NCBI GenBank assembly: GCA_021773115.1
Contig: JAJFKS010000034.1
Coordinates: 186,001 to 250,000 of the forward strand
DNA: 64,000 nt
Source of the DNA: Woeseiaceae bacterium
GTDB lineage: Bacteria > Pseudomonadota > Gammaproteobacteria > Steroidobacterales > Woeseiaceae
Direction of reading: 5' to 3'
Positions 1-8,578 of this stretch are shown here, one piece after another (the stretch's first letter is position 1; every line of letters begins with the position of its first letter). The position numbers were made by a program, and so were the translations under genes. The notes under the pieces are model-generated. The model was not told the DNA's origin, ran no database searches, and was given only the letters and a program-made list of their open reading frames with translations.

Positions 1-57
1 CCGAAGAATGTGGGTGTCATCATGCGGTTGCTCTCCCAGGGTCCGTGTTTTGGCCTT

Positions 58-456
58 TCATCGCTCGCCACCTCGTCGTGCCGGCGGGCTTGGTGTAAAC
101 GCCGGCCGCCCGGACTTCAGTCCACCTTGAGCGCCGGTGGGCCGGACCCACGGCCCGTTCAACCGTCCGAGCCAGGTGTCATGACCGAGACTGAGTATCA
201 GCAGTCGCACGGTTAACCAGTATCGATAACGGGTGCCATCCGCGTACTGATCGGTGCGGTGCTGCAGATACCAAAGCACGTGCTTGAGACGCCACTGATA
301 AACACCCACCTGCCAGCGTCGCCAGATGGCCTCGGCAATGCGTTCGCTTCGGATGATGTGCTGACGAACGGTGCCGCGTCTTGACCCGGGCAGCCGATTG
401 GCCAGAAGATTTCGCGCTTGCCGCGCGGCTGCGCGGTGATTGGCGGGCCGGTTCAT
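58..456 (-). CDS. Small basic protein translationally coupled to an integrase
   Basis: A 132-residue basic protein. Its ATG overlaps the stop codon of the upstream integrase (ATGA), so the two are very likely co-translated. The middle of the protein (about residues 45-100, with WRLKHVLWYLQH and RYRYWLTVRLLILSLG) is helical and looks like the SAM-like core-binding half of tyrosine recombinases, but no catalytic Arg/His/Tyr set is visible. The C-terminal 30 residues are Gly/Pro/Arg-rich and may be disordered. I do not recognise the family. A recombination accessory factor is a guess from position only. The coupling makes it likely to be a real gene, although a frame this short in GC-rich DNA could be fortuitous. 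Confidence 0.5.
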   Translation of the reverse strand: MNRPANHRAAARQARNLLANRLPGSRRGTVRQHIIRSERIAEAIWRRWQVGVYQWRLKHVLWYLQHRTDQYADGTRYRYWLTVRLLILSLGHDTWLGRLNGPWVRPTGAQGGLKSGRPAFTPSPPARRGGER

Positions 457-1409
457 TTCGCACTCCCGACGTAGGTCGCAACCACTTCCGATCGGGCGTG
501 TCCCAGTTCCTGGGCAATCACGTTTCTGGCGTTTTTATCCAGCCATCGACTCGCCTGACGACGACCGGTTACTACCGGTGCCGCTGACCCAGTGATTTGT
601 TGATAGCGATCACAGGCATAAGCCGTTCGTAAATCATGGATCTTCTTTAAGCCGTAAGGCTCGCGGGCCACCTTCCAGACGTTGTGCAGATGGTGGTTCC
701 ACTGCTTCCACGACATCTGGGGTGGAATGAGATTGCGACCGTTCCCTTGAACGGCCGCCGCCTGACCCAGACAACGCATTGCTGATTTCGTTACCGGGAC
801 CCAGCGATCCACGTGCCGGCCGCGGCCACCTTTGGTGCCCGCGGTAATGTTCACTTTTCCCTGACGCCTTGCCTGGCGCAGTGCTGCCTTTGTGTCCAGC
901 AACGAGGCCTCGCGAAGTCGTAAACCCAGTTCACGAGTGAGTTCCACCACGGAGGCGATACGCTCATGTCCGATTGACTGTAGATGGGCGACACACTGGC
1001 GCACGGTGTCCCGATCGAGTCCGGCCGGAGGCTCTGTACGGATGTTGTTTCGCCGCCCGACGGCGTCGGCTGGCGCAATACGAATACATCGATCGCCTCG
1101 CATCGATTGCAACACCACATTCACTGTCGATAGTAGGTTCTGGGCGTAGGCGACCGACTTGCGACCGGCATCGACATCGGACGCCAGTTTTTCGCCGTAG
1201 GCGTCGAGCACCTCACGATTGATGTTTTGCGCGTCCCGAATTTCAGGCACGGCCTGGCACCATTGTACGAACACCTTCCAGCGTTCGGTGTGCGACGCAA
1301 CGGTCGCATAGTGACCCTCGCCGTAGCGATCCCGGATCGCCTGCTTGCCGGCCCATGCCATTTTCTTGCCGTAACCAAAATTACGGTGACCGCCTACTTT
1401 ATTCATCAT
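453..1409 (-). CDS. Tyrosine recombinase (integrase domain-containing protein)
   Basis: A 318-residue DNA strand-exchange enzyme of the tyrosine recombinase superfamily, resembling the Integrase_1-type proteins found on genomic islands. Residues 1-120 form the N-terminal DNA-binding/core-binding half. The catalytic half shows the expected series: an Arg in ELGLRLREA, a Lys in TAGTKGGRG, the box HDLR, GH in QELGHARSEV, and the nucleophilic Tyr in ATYVGSAK five residues from the end. It looks intact. It is followed in a 4-bp overlap by a small basic protein. It is not an integron IntI, since no attC-like array is present. The 0.7 kb upstream of it has no recognisable gene. It marks the left part of an accessory region whose right part carries a second, unrelated recombinase. 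Confidence 0.82.
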   Translation of the reverse strand: MMNKVGGHRNFGYGKKMAWAGKQAIRDRYGEGHYATVASHTERWKVFVQWCQAVPEIRDAQNINREVLDAYGEKLASDVDAGRKSVAYAQNLLSTVNVVLQSMRGDRCIRIAPADAVGRRNNIRTEPPAGLDRDTVRQCVAHLQSIGHERIASVVELTRELGLRLREASLLDTKAALRQARRQGKVNITAGTKGGRGRHVDRWVPVTKSAMRCLGQAAAVQGNGRNLIPPQMSWKQWNHHLHNVWKVAREPYGLKKIHDLRTAYACDRYQQITGSAAPVVTGRRQASRWLDKNARNVIAQELGHARSEVVATYVGSAK

Positions 1410-2131
1410 GATTTACTCCGTTCATTTGCACGTTGTTCCTCAAGTTCGGTGAGTGATGAACCGCACAGCTGGCGGCCACAGCGTGATGGCCTCGAAGGCG
1501 AGGCCGAAGGAGCAGCGCGAACGCGATGCTTTGAGTTGAATCCCCCTGATACACACACCTCGGGACGACCCAAATGGGCCGCGGAATCCGGTGCGGGCTG
1601 CGCCAGTCAGTCCATCGACTGGCCGCCGGGCAGGGGTTTTGGATGGCTTCTGCACCGTCGGAAACGGTGCCAAAGCCGAGGCGCTACAGAGACTTGCGCC
1701 AGTTTACGGAGGCCCGTCTCTGTGTTGCGCGGGCGCGCTCACAAAGACGGGTTTGATTGCAACAGGGGTCGACACAGGCCATTACTGGGTCATGCATCCG
1801 GCATGATGGAAGCAATAAGAGCATCGGGCTGTTGCGACTGGCAGTAGAACTGCATCAGAGATCTGGCGCAGTACGACTCCGATGGTCGACGCAGCTGCGT
1901 GATCCGATGGGTCAAAGGTGCTGCCTGTCGAAGGAGGATCGACGGCCATCGCCGCGGTGCTCGTACTACGATCCTTTTGAGCGCTGGGTGCTCTGACAAT
2001 AAAGCAGAGCGGGTTGTCGTCGGTATACCGCAACGACGTCGGTTTTGATGCTGGAAATATAGCGCGTGTCCAAAGGACAGACTAGCGGAAACGGGGGCAG
2101 AATTTTTGCCCCACTTTCTCGTCTACCGCGC
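1410..2131. other. Gene-poor interval with competing inverted repeats
   Basis: About 720 bp between the integrase and the Fic gene. Short frames here have no recognisable domains and I call none. A 12-bp inverted repeat with one mismatch (CCCGTCTCTGTG at 1713-1724, CACAAAGACGGG at 1740-1751) encloses a GC-rich loop and is followed by TTTGATT. The left arm can alternatively pair with ACAGAGAC at 1686-1693, so the two hairpins are mutually exclusive. No tRNA, attC site or insertion-sequence end was recognised. Confidence 0.4.
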
Positions 2132-3190
2132 TCAGGAAAGTCCGTACCAGGTACCGCGCCCCGCCCCGTGCCGTGAAATATGCCCGGCACGCGTGAGGGC
2201 CTTGAGATGATCCTTGATCGTATTCCGGTTTGCGCCGGTCACTTTTGTCGCTTCGGATACGCTTACGCGTCCGCGCTCCCGGCACAGTTCAAGAATTTGC
2301 AACGATAGCTCCGGCAGATCGCCCAGAATCAGTCGCTCCCGCTCGATCTTTTTTTCAAGCCGCACCTTCTGCCGTTGCAGCGATGTCAGGAAGAAGGTGA
2401 GCCAGGGCTGCCAATTGGGTTCTTCGGAGCGGATCGTAGCCTGCGTTTGTCGAAGTGCAAGATAGTATGCGTCCTTGCTTTGTTCGATGACGCTTTCCAG
2501 GGAACTGTAAGATACATAGGTATAGCCCGCGCGTAGCAACAGCAGGGTTGTCAGGATGCGGGACAAGCGCCCGTTGCCGTCCTGGAAGGGATGAATCTCC
2601 AGGAACACGACAATAAACACACTGATCAGAATGAGCGGGTGCAAATCCTCTGCGGCCAGTTTTTCCCGCATCCATTCAAGCAACTCAGCCATCAGGCGTG
2701 GCGTATCGAACGGGCTCGCGGTCTGAAAGACGATCCCCAGACTTTCCCCGTCCGGCCCGATGGCTTCAACGTGGTTGTTGAGTGTTTTGTACTCGCCACG
2801 ATGTCGCTCATCTTTGGACGAGTATTGCAGCAGATCTCGATGCAATTGCTTGATGTGATTTTCGGTGAGCGGCATTGCCTGCCAATGGGCGAAGACAGTT
2901 TCCATGACGTCGGCGTAGCCTGCGACTTCCTCTTCGTCCCGAGAGGCGAATGCCTTTACGTCTAGTCCGGCGAGTAGTTGTTCGACCTCCCGGTCGCTTA
3001 AGCTCGCCCCCTCAATACGAGTCGATGAACCGATGCTCTCGATCGTGGCGACCCGCCGTAGTGACGTGAGTCGATCGGGCGATATGCGACCGATTGCGGC
3101 CCACGCGCCTTTGAATTCGTCAATCTCGGCGATCAGCCTGAGAATCTCCGGGGTGATCGTAAGCGTGCCTGTTCGAATGCTGCCACCCAT
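2132..3190 (-). CDS. Fic family protein, autoinhibited class II type
   Basis: A predicted AMP-transferase (Fic/DOC fold) of 352 residues that would transfer a nucleotide from ATP to hydroxyl side chains of target proteins. The active-site loop HPFQDGNGRLSR is complete, with catalytic His near residue 200. An N-terminal inhibitory helix with the S-xxx-E-G pattern (STRIEG, Glu near residue 60) puts it in the group that restrains itself. The C-terminal 60 residues look like a winged helix-turn-helix (VSVSEATKVTGANRNTIKDH), the usual layout of the ~350-residue Fic-wHTH proteins. I chose the ATG at 3190 because GGAGG lies 5 nt before it; an in-frame ATG at 3280 would add 30 low-complexity residues without a better ribosome site. 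No separate antitoxin gene is adjacent, consistent with the built-in inhibitory motif. The targets are unknown. Confidence 0.88.
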   Translation of the reverse strand: MGGSIRTGTLTITPEILRLIAEIDEFKGAWAAIGRISPDRLTSLRRVATIESIGSSTRIEGASLSDREVEQLLAGLDVKAFASRDEEEVAGYADVMETVFAHWQAMPLTENHIKQLHRDLLQYSSKDERHRGEYKTLNNHVEAIGPDGESLGIVFQTASPFDTPRLMAELLEWMREKLAAEDLHPLILISVFIVVFLEIHPFQDGNGRLSRILTTLLLLRAGYTYVSYSSLESVIEQSKDAYYLALRQTQATIRSEEPNWQPWLTFFLTSLQRQKVRLEKKIERERLILGDLPELSLQILELCRERGRVSVSEATKVTGANRNTIKDHLKALTRAGHISRHGAGRGTWYGLS

Positions 3191-3324
3191 TGTTGCCTCC
3201 AATTCCATCCATTCTGAGGATGGCACAGTCGCATCCGATTGTCCATCCGATTCCATCCATTTAGGCTGGTATTTAGCCAAGACACCGGGACCCGCTCGCA
3301 GAACGGATTCAGAATCAACAGGCA

Positions 3325-3349
3325 GCTCCCCGCCGACCCAGGCGGAAGT
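3325..3349 (+). repeat. Left copy of a 25-bp direct repeat flanking the sugar cluster
   Basis: This stretch, beginning GCTCCCCGCCGAC, matches 24 of 25 bases of the 3' end of the fructokinase gene at 16940-16964, on the same strand. The only difference is C versus T at position 14. Read in the corresponding frame both encode SPPTQAEV. No further fructokinase-like sequence is visible to the left of this copy. Confidence 0.7.
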
Positions 3350-3470
3350 TCATCCGCTGCAACTCCGCCGCCGTCATCCTGAACCGAAATCTCGGGCAAA
3401 CGTGTCACGCATCTGTTGGAATTTCACACAGCCTCCATCGGAAGCGCTCTTGCGATGCGCCAACTGACAC

Positions 3471-3503
3471 AAAAAAGCCCAACTACCAAACAGTAGTTGA
3501 GCT
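3471..3503 (-). terminator. Rho-independent terminator after the TonB receptor gene
   Basis: An 11-bp stem with one mismatch (3476-3486 paired with 3493-3503) and a 6-nt loop. On the minus strand it is followed by a run of six T. It lies about 100 nt beyond the stop of the TonB receptor gene and points the right way to end that transcript. Confidence 0.7.
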
Positions 3504-3600
3504 TTAATGATTCCGTGGTGCTGACGGCATACGCGCAAGAGGCCCAGCGTCAGGACAACCGAATCAGGCAGCGGTCCTTCGCTGCCTGATCGACTTGCAT

Positions 3601-6333
3601 TTAGAACCGGTAGTAAACGCTGAACTTGATAGCACGACCCAACAGCGGCCTTGCTGCCGCAATATACGTGCCGTCGGCAAACGCATTATTGCTGCCAATT
3701 GTTCCACCTTCGGTGAAGGACTCTGCATCGTTGATATTGGTTACATGCAGCTGCAGATCCAGAGCCTCGTTCAACGAGTACAGCGCGCCAACATTCAACT
3801 GTGTGTATTCGGGATACACGGTAACGTTGGCGTCGCCGTCTTCGGCAAATCGCTCACTGTAGTAGAAAAACTGTCCGTAAAGGTTGAGCGAGTCTCCGAT
3901 CCTGTATGAGGGTCGGAAGTTCATAACCCATTCGGACTGTCGCCGCGGCCGTCGGTCTTGCGCGGTCGACACGATATACTGTCGCGTGTCGTTGACCGTA
4001 TCACCATTGGTATCGATCTCCTCGATTCCACTTCGTATCGAGTTGTCCTGCCCAAGTTTCGGGTCTTGCCAGGTGACGCTGCCTTGCAAAGTCAAGCCTT
4101 CGGACCATCCAGGCTGATACACAGCCTCGACTTCTATGCCCTGGTTTGAGAGTTCCCGCCTGAAACTGTCGCGAATTTTCGGGCAGTCCGCAGGCGCGGG
4201 AACAGTCGTACAGGGGATGCCGCCCTGGCCCGACGCACCGAGGTCGTCAAGCGACGGACCCAGGTTTTCCTTTGCTGCGAAGTCGATGTAGAACAAAGCG
4301 ACGCTAAGGTCAAGATCGTCCGTGCCGAAGCGAACGCCGCCCTCGACCTGCGTAATGTCTTCGACCTGGTCACCACGGGCAACTTCGCCAGTTGAGGGAT
4401 TGGTCGCCGGTCCACCGAAAATGAAATCTTCGAATCCGGGCAGTCGGAACGAATCGGAAACCGTTCCGTATACCGACAGGTTGTCGTTGAACACATAATT
4501 TGCGCCGATCGACCAGCCAAGATCATCGTAATCTTCCGAGGCGAACTGGGGTGCTCCGTCCGGTACGTTGACGAAATTATCGGCTAGTGTGTCGTCCGTG
4601 GATCCGACCACGACATCAGCCGGCGTGAAATCATTCGAAGAATTGCCAGGGTCGAAAGAGTTTGTCGTGTTGCGATCGACTTCCAGATCCTGCCACCGAA
4701 CTCCGACATCCAAAGCCAGACGACCGTCGAGCAAAGTAATGTGATCGTGGATGTAGAAGGCGTTCGTTCGCATCGTGGAGTCGGCACCAAGGCCAAAGAT
4801 AGCGGGCTCAAGGACACCGTTGTCCGTAATCGACGGGCCAACCTGTTGTTCCGCACCGTCAACCGCGTACAAATCAACCAGGCGTGCGTCGTCACTAATG
4901 TCTGCGAAAGCTCTCGCAAAAACAGAGGAAACGTCGTACGTGTAATGGCTGGTGTAGGCGCCGAACGTAATGTCATGTTCGGTATTGCCTAAACTGAATA
5001 ATTTGCCGAGTCGGAAGTCACCGGTAAAGTTGGTGGCGTCGACATGGCCGAAAACAGGAACGTTGTTCGCGAGAACAGACGGAGCTTCGACCGCTGTGGA
5101 CAAATCGGTGCCCGATACGGTGTCTGTGAAATAAGCCCGCACTTCTGTCGCGCTGGCATACGCTGCGCCAACTGCTCCACCCAATCCCTGTATACGATTA
5201 AACTGATCGGTCACGAGGCGTGACGTTTCAAACGGTGGATCATTAAAAAGTGCATTGAATCCATTAGATCCGGATGTAGAGCGTACCTTGGATTCAAGCC
5301 TCCATTCATCACCGAATTCTTTTAGAAATTCGACAGTAAAGATATTGAATTCAGGATTAATGCCGTCGCTGATATCCAGCGTCAGTTGCCCGCCGTCAGG
5401 ACCGTACAGTTCGTAAAAACTGGTTTGGGTTGACGTCGGCGTACCGTCGCCGAAATCAACGCCGAGGTTACCAACTTCACCGGGGTCAATTTCGAATGGG
5501 TTGCCCGGCGTACCCGGTGCCCTGGTGTTCGGCACAGAAAAAGGAATACTTTGATAGAAGTTCGTTTTGTCGTCGATAACATGAGCTTGTACTTTTACCT
5601 CGGTGCTACCGTCATCGCTGGTGTATAAAACGTTGCCACGAAACTGGCCGCCGCTATTTCCTGTGTACCCGGGATCGCGTCGCCCTTCCGCAACACGATA
5701 AAAACCGCCGACTGCGTAGGTGAGGTTTTCGTTGATCGGCCCGGACAGGTAGAAGTCATTGCGAACATGACCCCAATCGCCAAGTTCAAGCTTGTATCCG
5801 CCCTCGAAATCCTGGGTCCCTGTACGAGTGATGTAGTTCACCGCAGCGCCCAGTGCATTCGAATAAAGAATGGCTCCGGGACCACCCTTGACGGCTTCAA
5901 CCGAAGTGGTCATCAAGTCGTTCTTGATAAATACGTCGTTATTCATAAACGGCGCTTCGGGCTCTTCATAAACCGGCAAACCGTCTATCAGGTTCGGCAC
6001 ATAGCGATAACCGCCAGCCTGTGGCAGTCCTCGAACGAGCACGTTGTTGTGCGATTCGCCGGCCGTTCCGCCTTCGCCGGTAAAGCCCGGAATATTGCTT
6101 AGCAGCTCTGCCGTTCCGTGCGCACCGATTATCTGCATGTCCTCTTCGCTAATGGTATTGATAGAAAACGTTGCGTCGAATTTGCGCGTACCCTGCGTTA
6201 CGCCGGTGACAATCACCTCTTCAATAAGGCTGTCACCATCTTCCGCATCCTCAGTCTGTGCCGATGCGGCACCTGTACCTATCAACGCGAGCGATGCCAG
6301 AAAATACGTCGCGGTAAATTTTCTCGGTGTCAT
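3601..6333 (-). CDS. TonB-dependent outer-membrane receptor, probably for fructo-oligosaccharide or sucrose
   Basis: A 910-residue outer-membrane beta-barrel with a plug domain, which would import a bulky substrate using TonB energy. A signal peptide (residues 1-25, ending GTGAASAQ) is followed by a TonB-box-like stretch (SLIEEVIVTG) and the plug (about 45-165, with NVLVRGLPQ and AILYSNALGAAVNYIT). The barrel ends in the outer-membrane signature IKFSVYYRF. I chose the ATG at 6333 because GGAGGGGAG precedes it and the signal peptide starts there; the longer frame to 6414 adds an unlikely leader. It is divergent from an exported GH32 enzyme across a control region with two LacI-type operators, so its substrate is inferred to be a fructan, fructo-oligosaccharide or sucrose. 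Its 5' region has a run of nine G (minus strand), and a terminator follows it. Confidence 0.9.
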   Translation of the reverse strand: MTPRKFTATYFLASLALIGTGAASAQTEDAEDGDSLIEEVIVTGVTQGTRKFDATFSINTISEEDMQIIGAHGTAELLSNIPGFTGEGGTAGESHNNVLVRGLPQAGGYRYVPNLIDGLPVYEEPEAPFMNNDVFIKNDLMTTSVEAVKGGPGAILYSNALGAAVNYITRTGTQDFEGGYKLELGDWGHVRNDFYLSGPINENLTYAVGGFYRVAEGRRDPGYTGNSGGQFRGNVLYTSDDGSTEVKVQAHVIDDKTNFYQSIPFSVPNTRAPGTPGNPFEIDPGEVGNLGVDFGDGTPTSTQTSFYELYGPDGGQLTLDISDGINPEFNIFTVEFLKEFGDEWRLESKVRSTSGSNGFNALFNDPPFETSRLVTDQFNRIQGLGGAVGAAYASATEVRAYFTDTVSGTDLSTAVEAPSVLANNVPVFGHVDATNFTGDFRLGKLFSLGNTEHDITFGAYTSHYTYDVSSVFARAFADISDDARLVDLYAVDGAEQQVGPSITDNGVLEPAIFGLGADSTMRTNAFYIHDHITLLDGRLALDVGVRWQDLEVDRNTTNSFDPGNSSNDFTPADVVVGSTDDTLADNFVNVPDGAPQFASEDYDDLGWSIGANYVFNDNLSVYGTVSDSFRLPGFEDFIFGGPATNPSTGEVARGDQVEDITQVEGGVRFGTDDLDLSVALFYIDFAAKENLGPSLDDLGASGQGGIPCTTVPAPADCPKIRDSFRRELSNQGIEVEAVYQPGWSEGLTLQGSVTWQDPKLGQDNSIRSGIEEIDTNGDTVNDTRQYIVSTAQDRRPRRQSEWVMNFRPSYRIGDSLNLYGQFFYYSERFAEDGDANVTVYPEYTQLNVGALYSLNEALDLQLHVTNINDAESFTEGGTIGSNNAFADGTYIAAARPLLGRAIKFSVYYRF

Positions 6334-6413
6334 TTTTCTCCCCTCCAGATTTTGCCCTGCGGCTTTCGTGACGAATCCGCGGTTGTTGGATCGGATCGCC
6401 AAGCAATGTTGCA

Positions 6414-6422
6414 CCCCCCCCC
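6414..6422. repeat. Nine-base C/G homopolymer in the receptor leader
   Basis: Nine consecutive C on the plus strand (G on the minus strand) lie about 81 nt upstream of the receptor ATG. A minus-strand AT-rich element TTATAA at 6433-6438 lies just upstream, so the tract may sit at or just after the transcription start. Tracts like this can slip during replication. Confidence 0.6.
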
Positions 6423-6444
6423 TAGGGAGTACTTATAAAATGGT

Positions 6445-6474
6445 GTCTAACGATAGACATGTCCATCGTTGGAC
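6445..6474. promoter_or_regulatory. Tandem LacI-type operators between the receptor and fructosidase genes
   Basis: Two 14-bp near-palindromes, each with a central CG, lie side by side: GTCTAACGATAGAC (6445-6458) and GTCCATCGTTGGAC (6461-6474), with centres 16 bp apart. Each is symmetric at 6 of 7 positions, and together they form a 30-bp inverted repeat. Central-CG palindromes of this size are what LacI-family regulators bind, and a LacI-family gene lies in this cluster at 10065. On the plus strand TTGGAC (6469-6474) and GATAAT (6490-6495) could be a short-spaced promoter overlapped by the second site. Binding is inferred. Confidence 0.7.
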
Positions 6475-6556
6475 GTTAAACTGAAACCTGATAATTGTCA
6501 ACTCAGCCAGACGAGCCGGCGGGTTGATCCGAAACGAATAGCCATCGGGGGGCAAC

Positions 6557-8578
6557 ATGGGGAAAACGCGGTTATCCATCGTTATTTTGGGAGCGCTGCT
6601 TTCGTTCGCCGCGCTGTCGGACGACAAGCTCGGCAATTCAATAAGTTATGACGAGCTGTTTCGCCCTCAATTTCATTATTCGCCACCACTCGCGTGGATG
6701 AATGATCCGAATGGCATGGTCTACCGGGACGGCGAATATCATTTATTCTTTCAATACCATCCCTACAGTACTGTCTGGGGTCCGATGCACTGGGGGCACG
6801 CTGTCAGTACCGATCTCGTGCATTGGGAAAACCTGCCGATTGCACTGTACCCGGACAAGAATGGCACGATCTTTTCGGGGAGCGCCGTTGATGATCCGCA
6901 GAACACATCTGGTCTGGGCCACGACGGTCAGCCGCCGCTGGTCGCAATCTATACGCAACATGATCATATTGAGCACGATCTTGGCGGCAGCGACCGGTAT
7001 CAAACTCAGGGTATTTCCTACAGTGTGGATAATGGTCGCACCTGGACCACCTATAAAGACAACCCGGTGCTGGACAATCCGGGAATTCGTGACTTCCGCG
7101 ATCCCAAGGTCGTCTGGTTCGAGCCACAACAGAAATGGGTCATGGTCCTCGCCGCTTTCGATCACATTCGCTTCTATTCCTCGAAGAATCTGAAGGACTG
7201 GGTGTTCGAGAGTCAATTCAGTGGCTGGGGTGCCTCAGAGGGTGTCCTGGAATGCCCGGACCTGGTCGAGATATCAATAGAAGGCGAGAACACGAAGAAA
7301 CATGTGTTGATCGCCAGTATTACGTCCACGGCACCGAATGGTGGTTCCGGTACTCAATACTTCATCGGCGAGTTTGACGGCAAAACGTTTCAGCTGGATG
7401 ACGAAGAGAAGACGCTGCTGAAACCCACACCGGCCGTTTTTCCGACGGGCCGAATTTTCGCCGACTTTGAAGCCGGACTCGGCGGATGGAGCACCTCAGG
7501 TGATGCGTTTTCGGTTACGGCAGGCCCTGGCCCGGAAACGTCACCCATGTTGTCGTCGGGAAATGGCGGCGATGAGTCAACGGGGACGGCACGATCTCCG
7601 GAATTTGAGATCAAGGAGCCATACGTCAATTTTCGAATTCTGGGCGGTGACTTCGAAAACAGCCTGGGTATTCAATTGCGGGTCGACAATCAAATCGTTC
7701 GCCGCGACACAGGAAATGGCAACAACCGGCACACCGCGCGCAGTTGGGATGTACGCGAATTCCGTGGCAAGACGGCTCGCATCGAATTGTTCGACAAGGC
7801 GAAAGGCAACCTGGGCCAATTGGCCGTCGACGATATCGTATTTGCGAATACACCGGCCGAAGCGAAGATTATTCCGGCCCGTTGGGTCGACTACGGTACC
7901 GACAATTACGCCGGCGTTACCTGGGCGAACGCTCCCGATGATCGGGTGTTGTTTCTCGGCTGGATGAGCAATTGGCGCTACGCAATGAAGGTACCGACTG
8001 AACGCTGGCGCTCAGCAATGACTGTGGCGCGAGAAATGAGCCTGGTGCGTACAAATGGATCGCTCGAACTTCGGTCTTTTCCGGTCGGCGAAATGAACGC
8101 GAACCGTGAACACACGGGGAGCATGAAGCAAAGTATCGTCAACGGCGAGCTCGACCTAACTATCCCCCTGAAGGTCGACTCGCCGTTGCTCGATCTTGAG
8201 CTGAGCATCGAAACACTCGAAGCCGAGACAGTTACGCTGCGCTTCGCCAACGCGATCGGCCAGGCGCTGGAGTTTCGCGTCAACCCAACCGATGGTCGCT
8301 ACGAACTCGATCGCAGCAAATCCGGGATCACCGACTTTTTCGAGGGTTTTACCGCGCTACAAACGGCGCCAATGCCCGCCGACGCGACGACTCACAGCGT
8401 TCGCGTACTGATTGACCACTCGTCTGTCGAAATATTCGTCAACGGTGGGCAAACGGTGATGACGGCGCTGGTATTTCCTGAAGCACCGTATCGTCAGATC
8501 AGCCTTTCCACGCCAGGCAGCGTGCAGTTGAACAGCGCTGACGCGTACCGCGTCGCGTCAATCTGGAGCAAAAAATGA
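6557..8578 (+). CDS. Exported GH32 beta-fructosidase (levanase/invertase type) with inserted domain
   Basis: A 673-residue glycoside hydrolase family 32 enzyme expected to release fructose from levan, inulin-type fructan or sucrose outside the cytoplasm. An N-terminal hydrophobic signal peptide (residues 1-21) directs export. The five-bladed propeller has all catalytic signatures: WMNDPNG (nucleophile Asp50), FRDP (Asp182) and ECPDL (acid/base Glu232). A C-terminal beta-sandwich (about 510-673) is present. Between propeller blades, residues about 295-437 form an extra segment starting FADFEAGLGGWSTSGDAF; its G/W/aromatic pattern suggests a second, carbohydrate-binding-like beta-sandwich. Start at 6557 with GGGGGG 4 nt upstream. 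The stop overlaps the permease start (ATGA). It is divergent from the TonB receptor and probably controlled by the operators at 6445-6474. Levan versus inulin preference cannot be read from the sequence. Confidence 0.93.
   Translation: MGKTRLSIVILGALLSFAALSDDKLGNSISYDELFRPQFHYSPPLAWMNDPNGMVYRDGEYHLFFQYHPYSTVWGPMHWGHAVSTDLVHWENLPIALYPDKNGTIFSGSAVDDPQNTSGLGHDGQPPLVAIYTQHDHIEHDLGGSDRYQTQGISYSVDNGRTWTTYKDNPVLDNPGIRDFRDPKVVWFEPQQKWVMVLAAFDHIRFYSSKNLKDWVFESQFSGWGASEGVLECPDLVEISIEGENTKKHVLIASITSTAPNGGSGTQYFIGEFDGKTFQLDDEEKTLLKPTPAVFPTGRIFADFEAGLGGWSTSGDAFSVTAGPGPETSPMLSSGNGGDESTGTARSPEFEIKEPYVNFRILGGDFENSLGIQLRVDNQIVRRDTGNGNNRHTARSWDVREFRGKTARIELFDKAKGNLGQLAVDDIVFANTPAEAKIIPARWVDYGTDNYAGVTWANAPDDRVLFLGWMSNWRYAMKVPTERWRSAMTVAREMSLVRTNGSLELRSFPVGEMNANREHTGSMKQSIVNGELDLTIPLKVDSPLLDLELSIETLEAETVTLRFANAIGQALEFRVNPTDGRYELDRSKSGITDFFEGFTALQTAPMPADATTHSVRVLIDHSSVEIFVNGGQTVMTALVFPEAPYRQISLSTPGSVQLNSADAYRVASIWSKK

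Noticed and set aside
1607..1615. Possible left-end duplicate of the dusA 5' core (CAGTCCATC)
   Set aside because: Only nine bases match the reverse complement of the dusA start region; expected by chance in 64 kb.
1713..1751. attC-like site of an integron
   Set aside because: The inverted repeat lacks the conserved RYYYAAC and GTTRRRY ends, and the nearby recombinase is not IntI-like.
1227..1847. 206-codon plus-strand frame overlapping the integrase start
   Set aside because: It runs antisense through the integrase 5' end, has no recognisable domain and reads as low-complexity Arg/Ser/Gly typical of GC-rich shadow frames.
3190..3280. Longer N-terminus of the Fic protein from the ATG at 3280
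   Set aside because: The ATG at 3190 has GGAGG at ideal distance, and the extra 30 residues are low-complexity and absent from the usual domain start.
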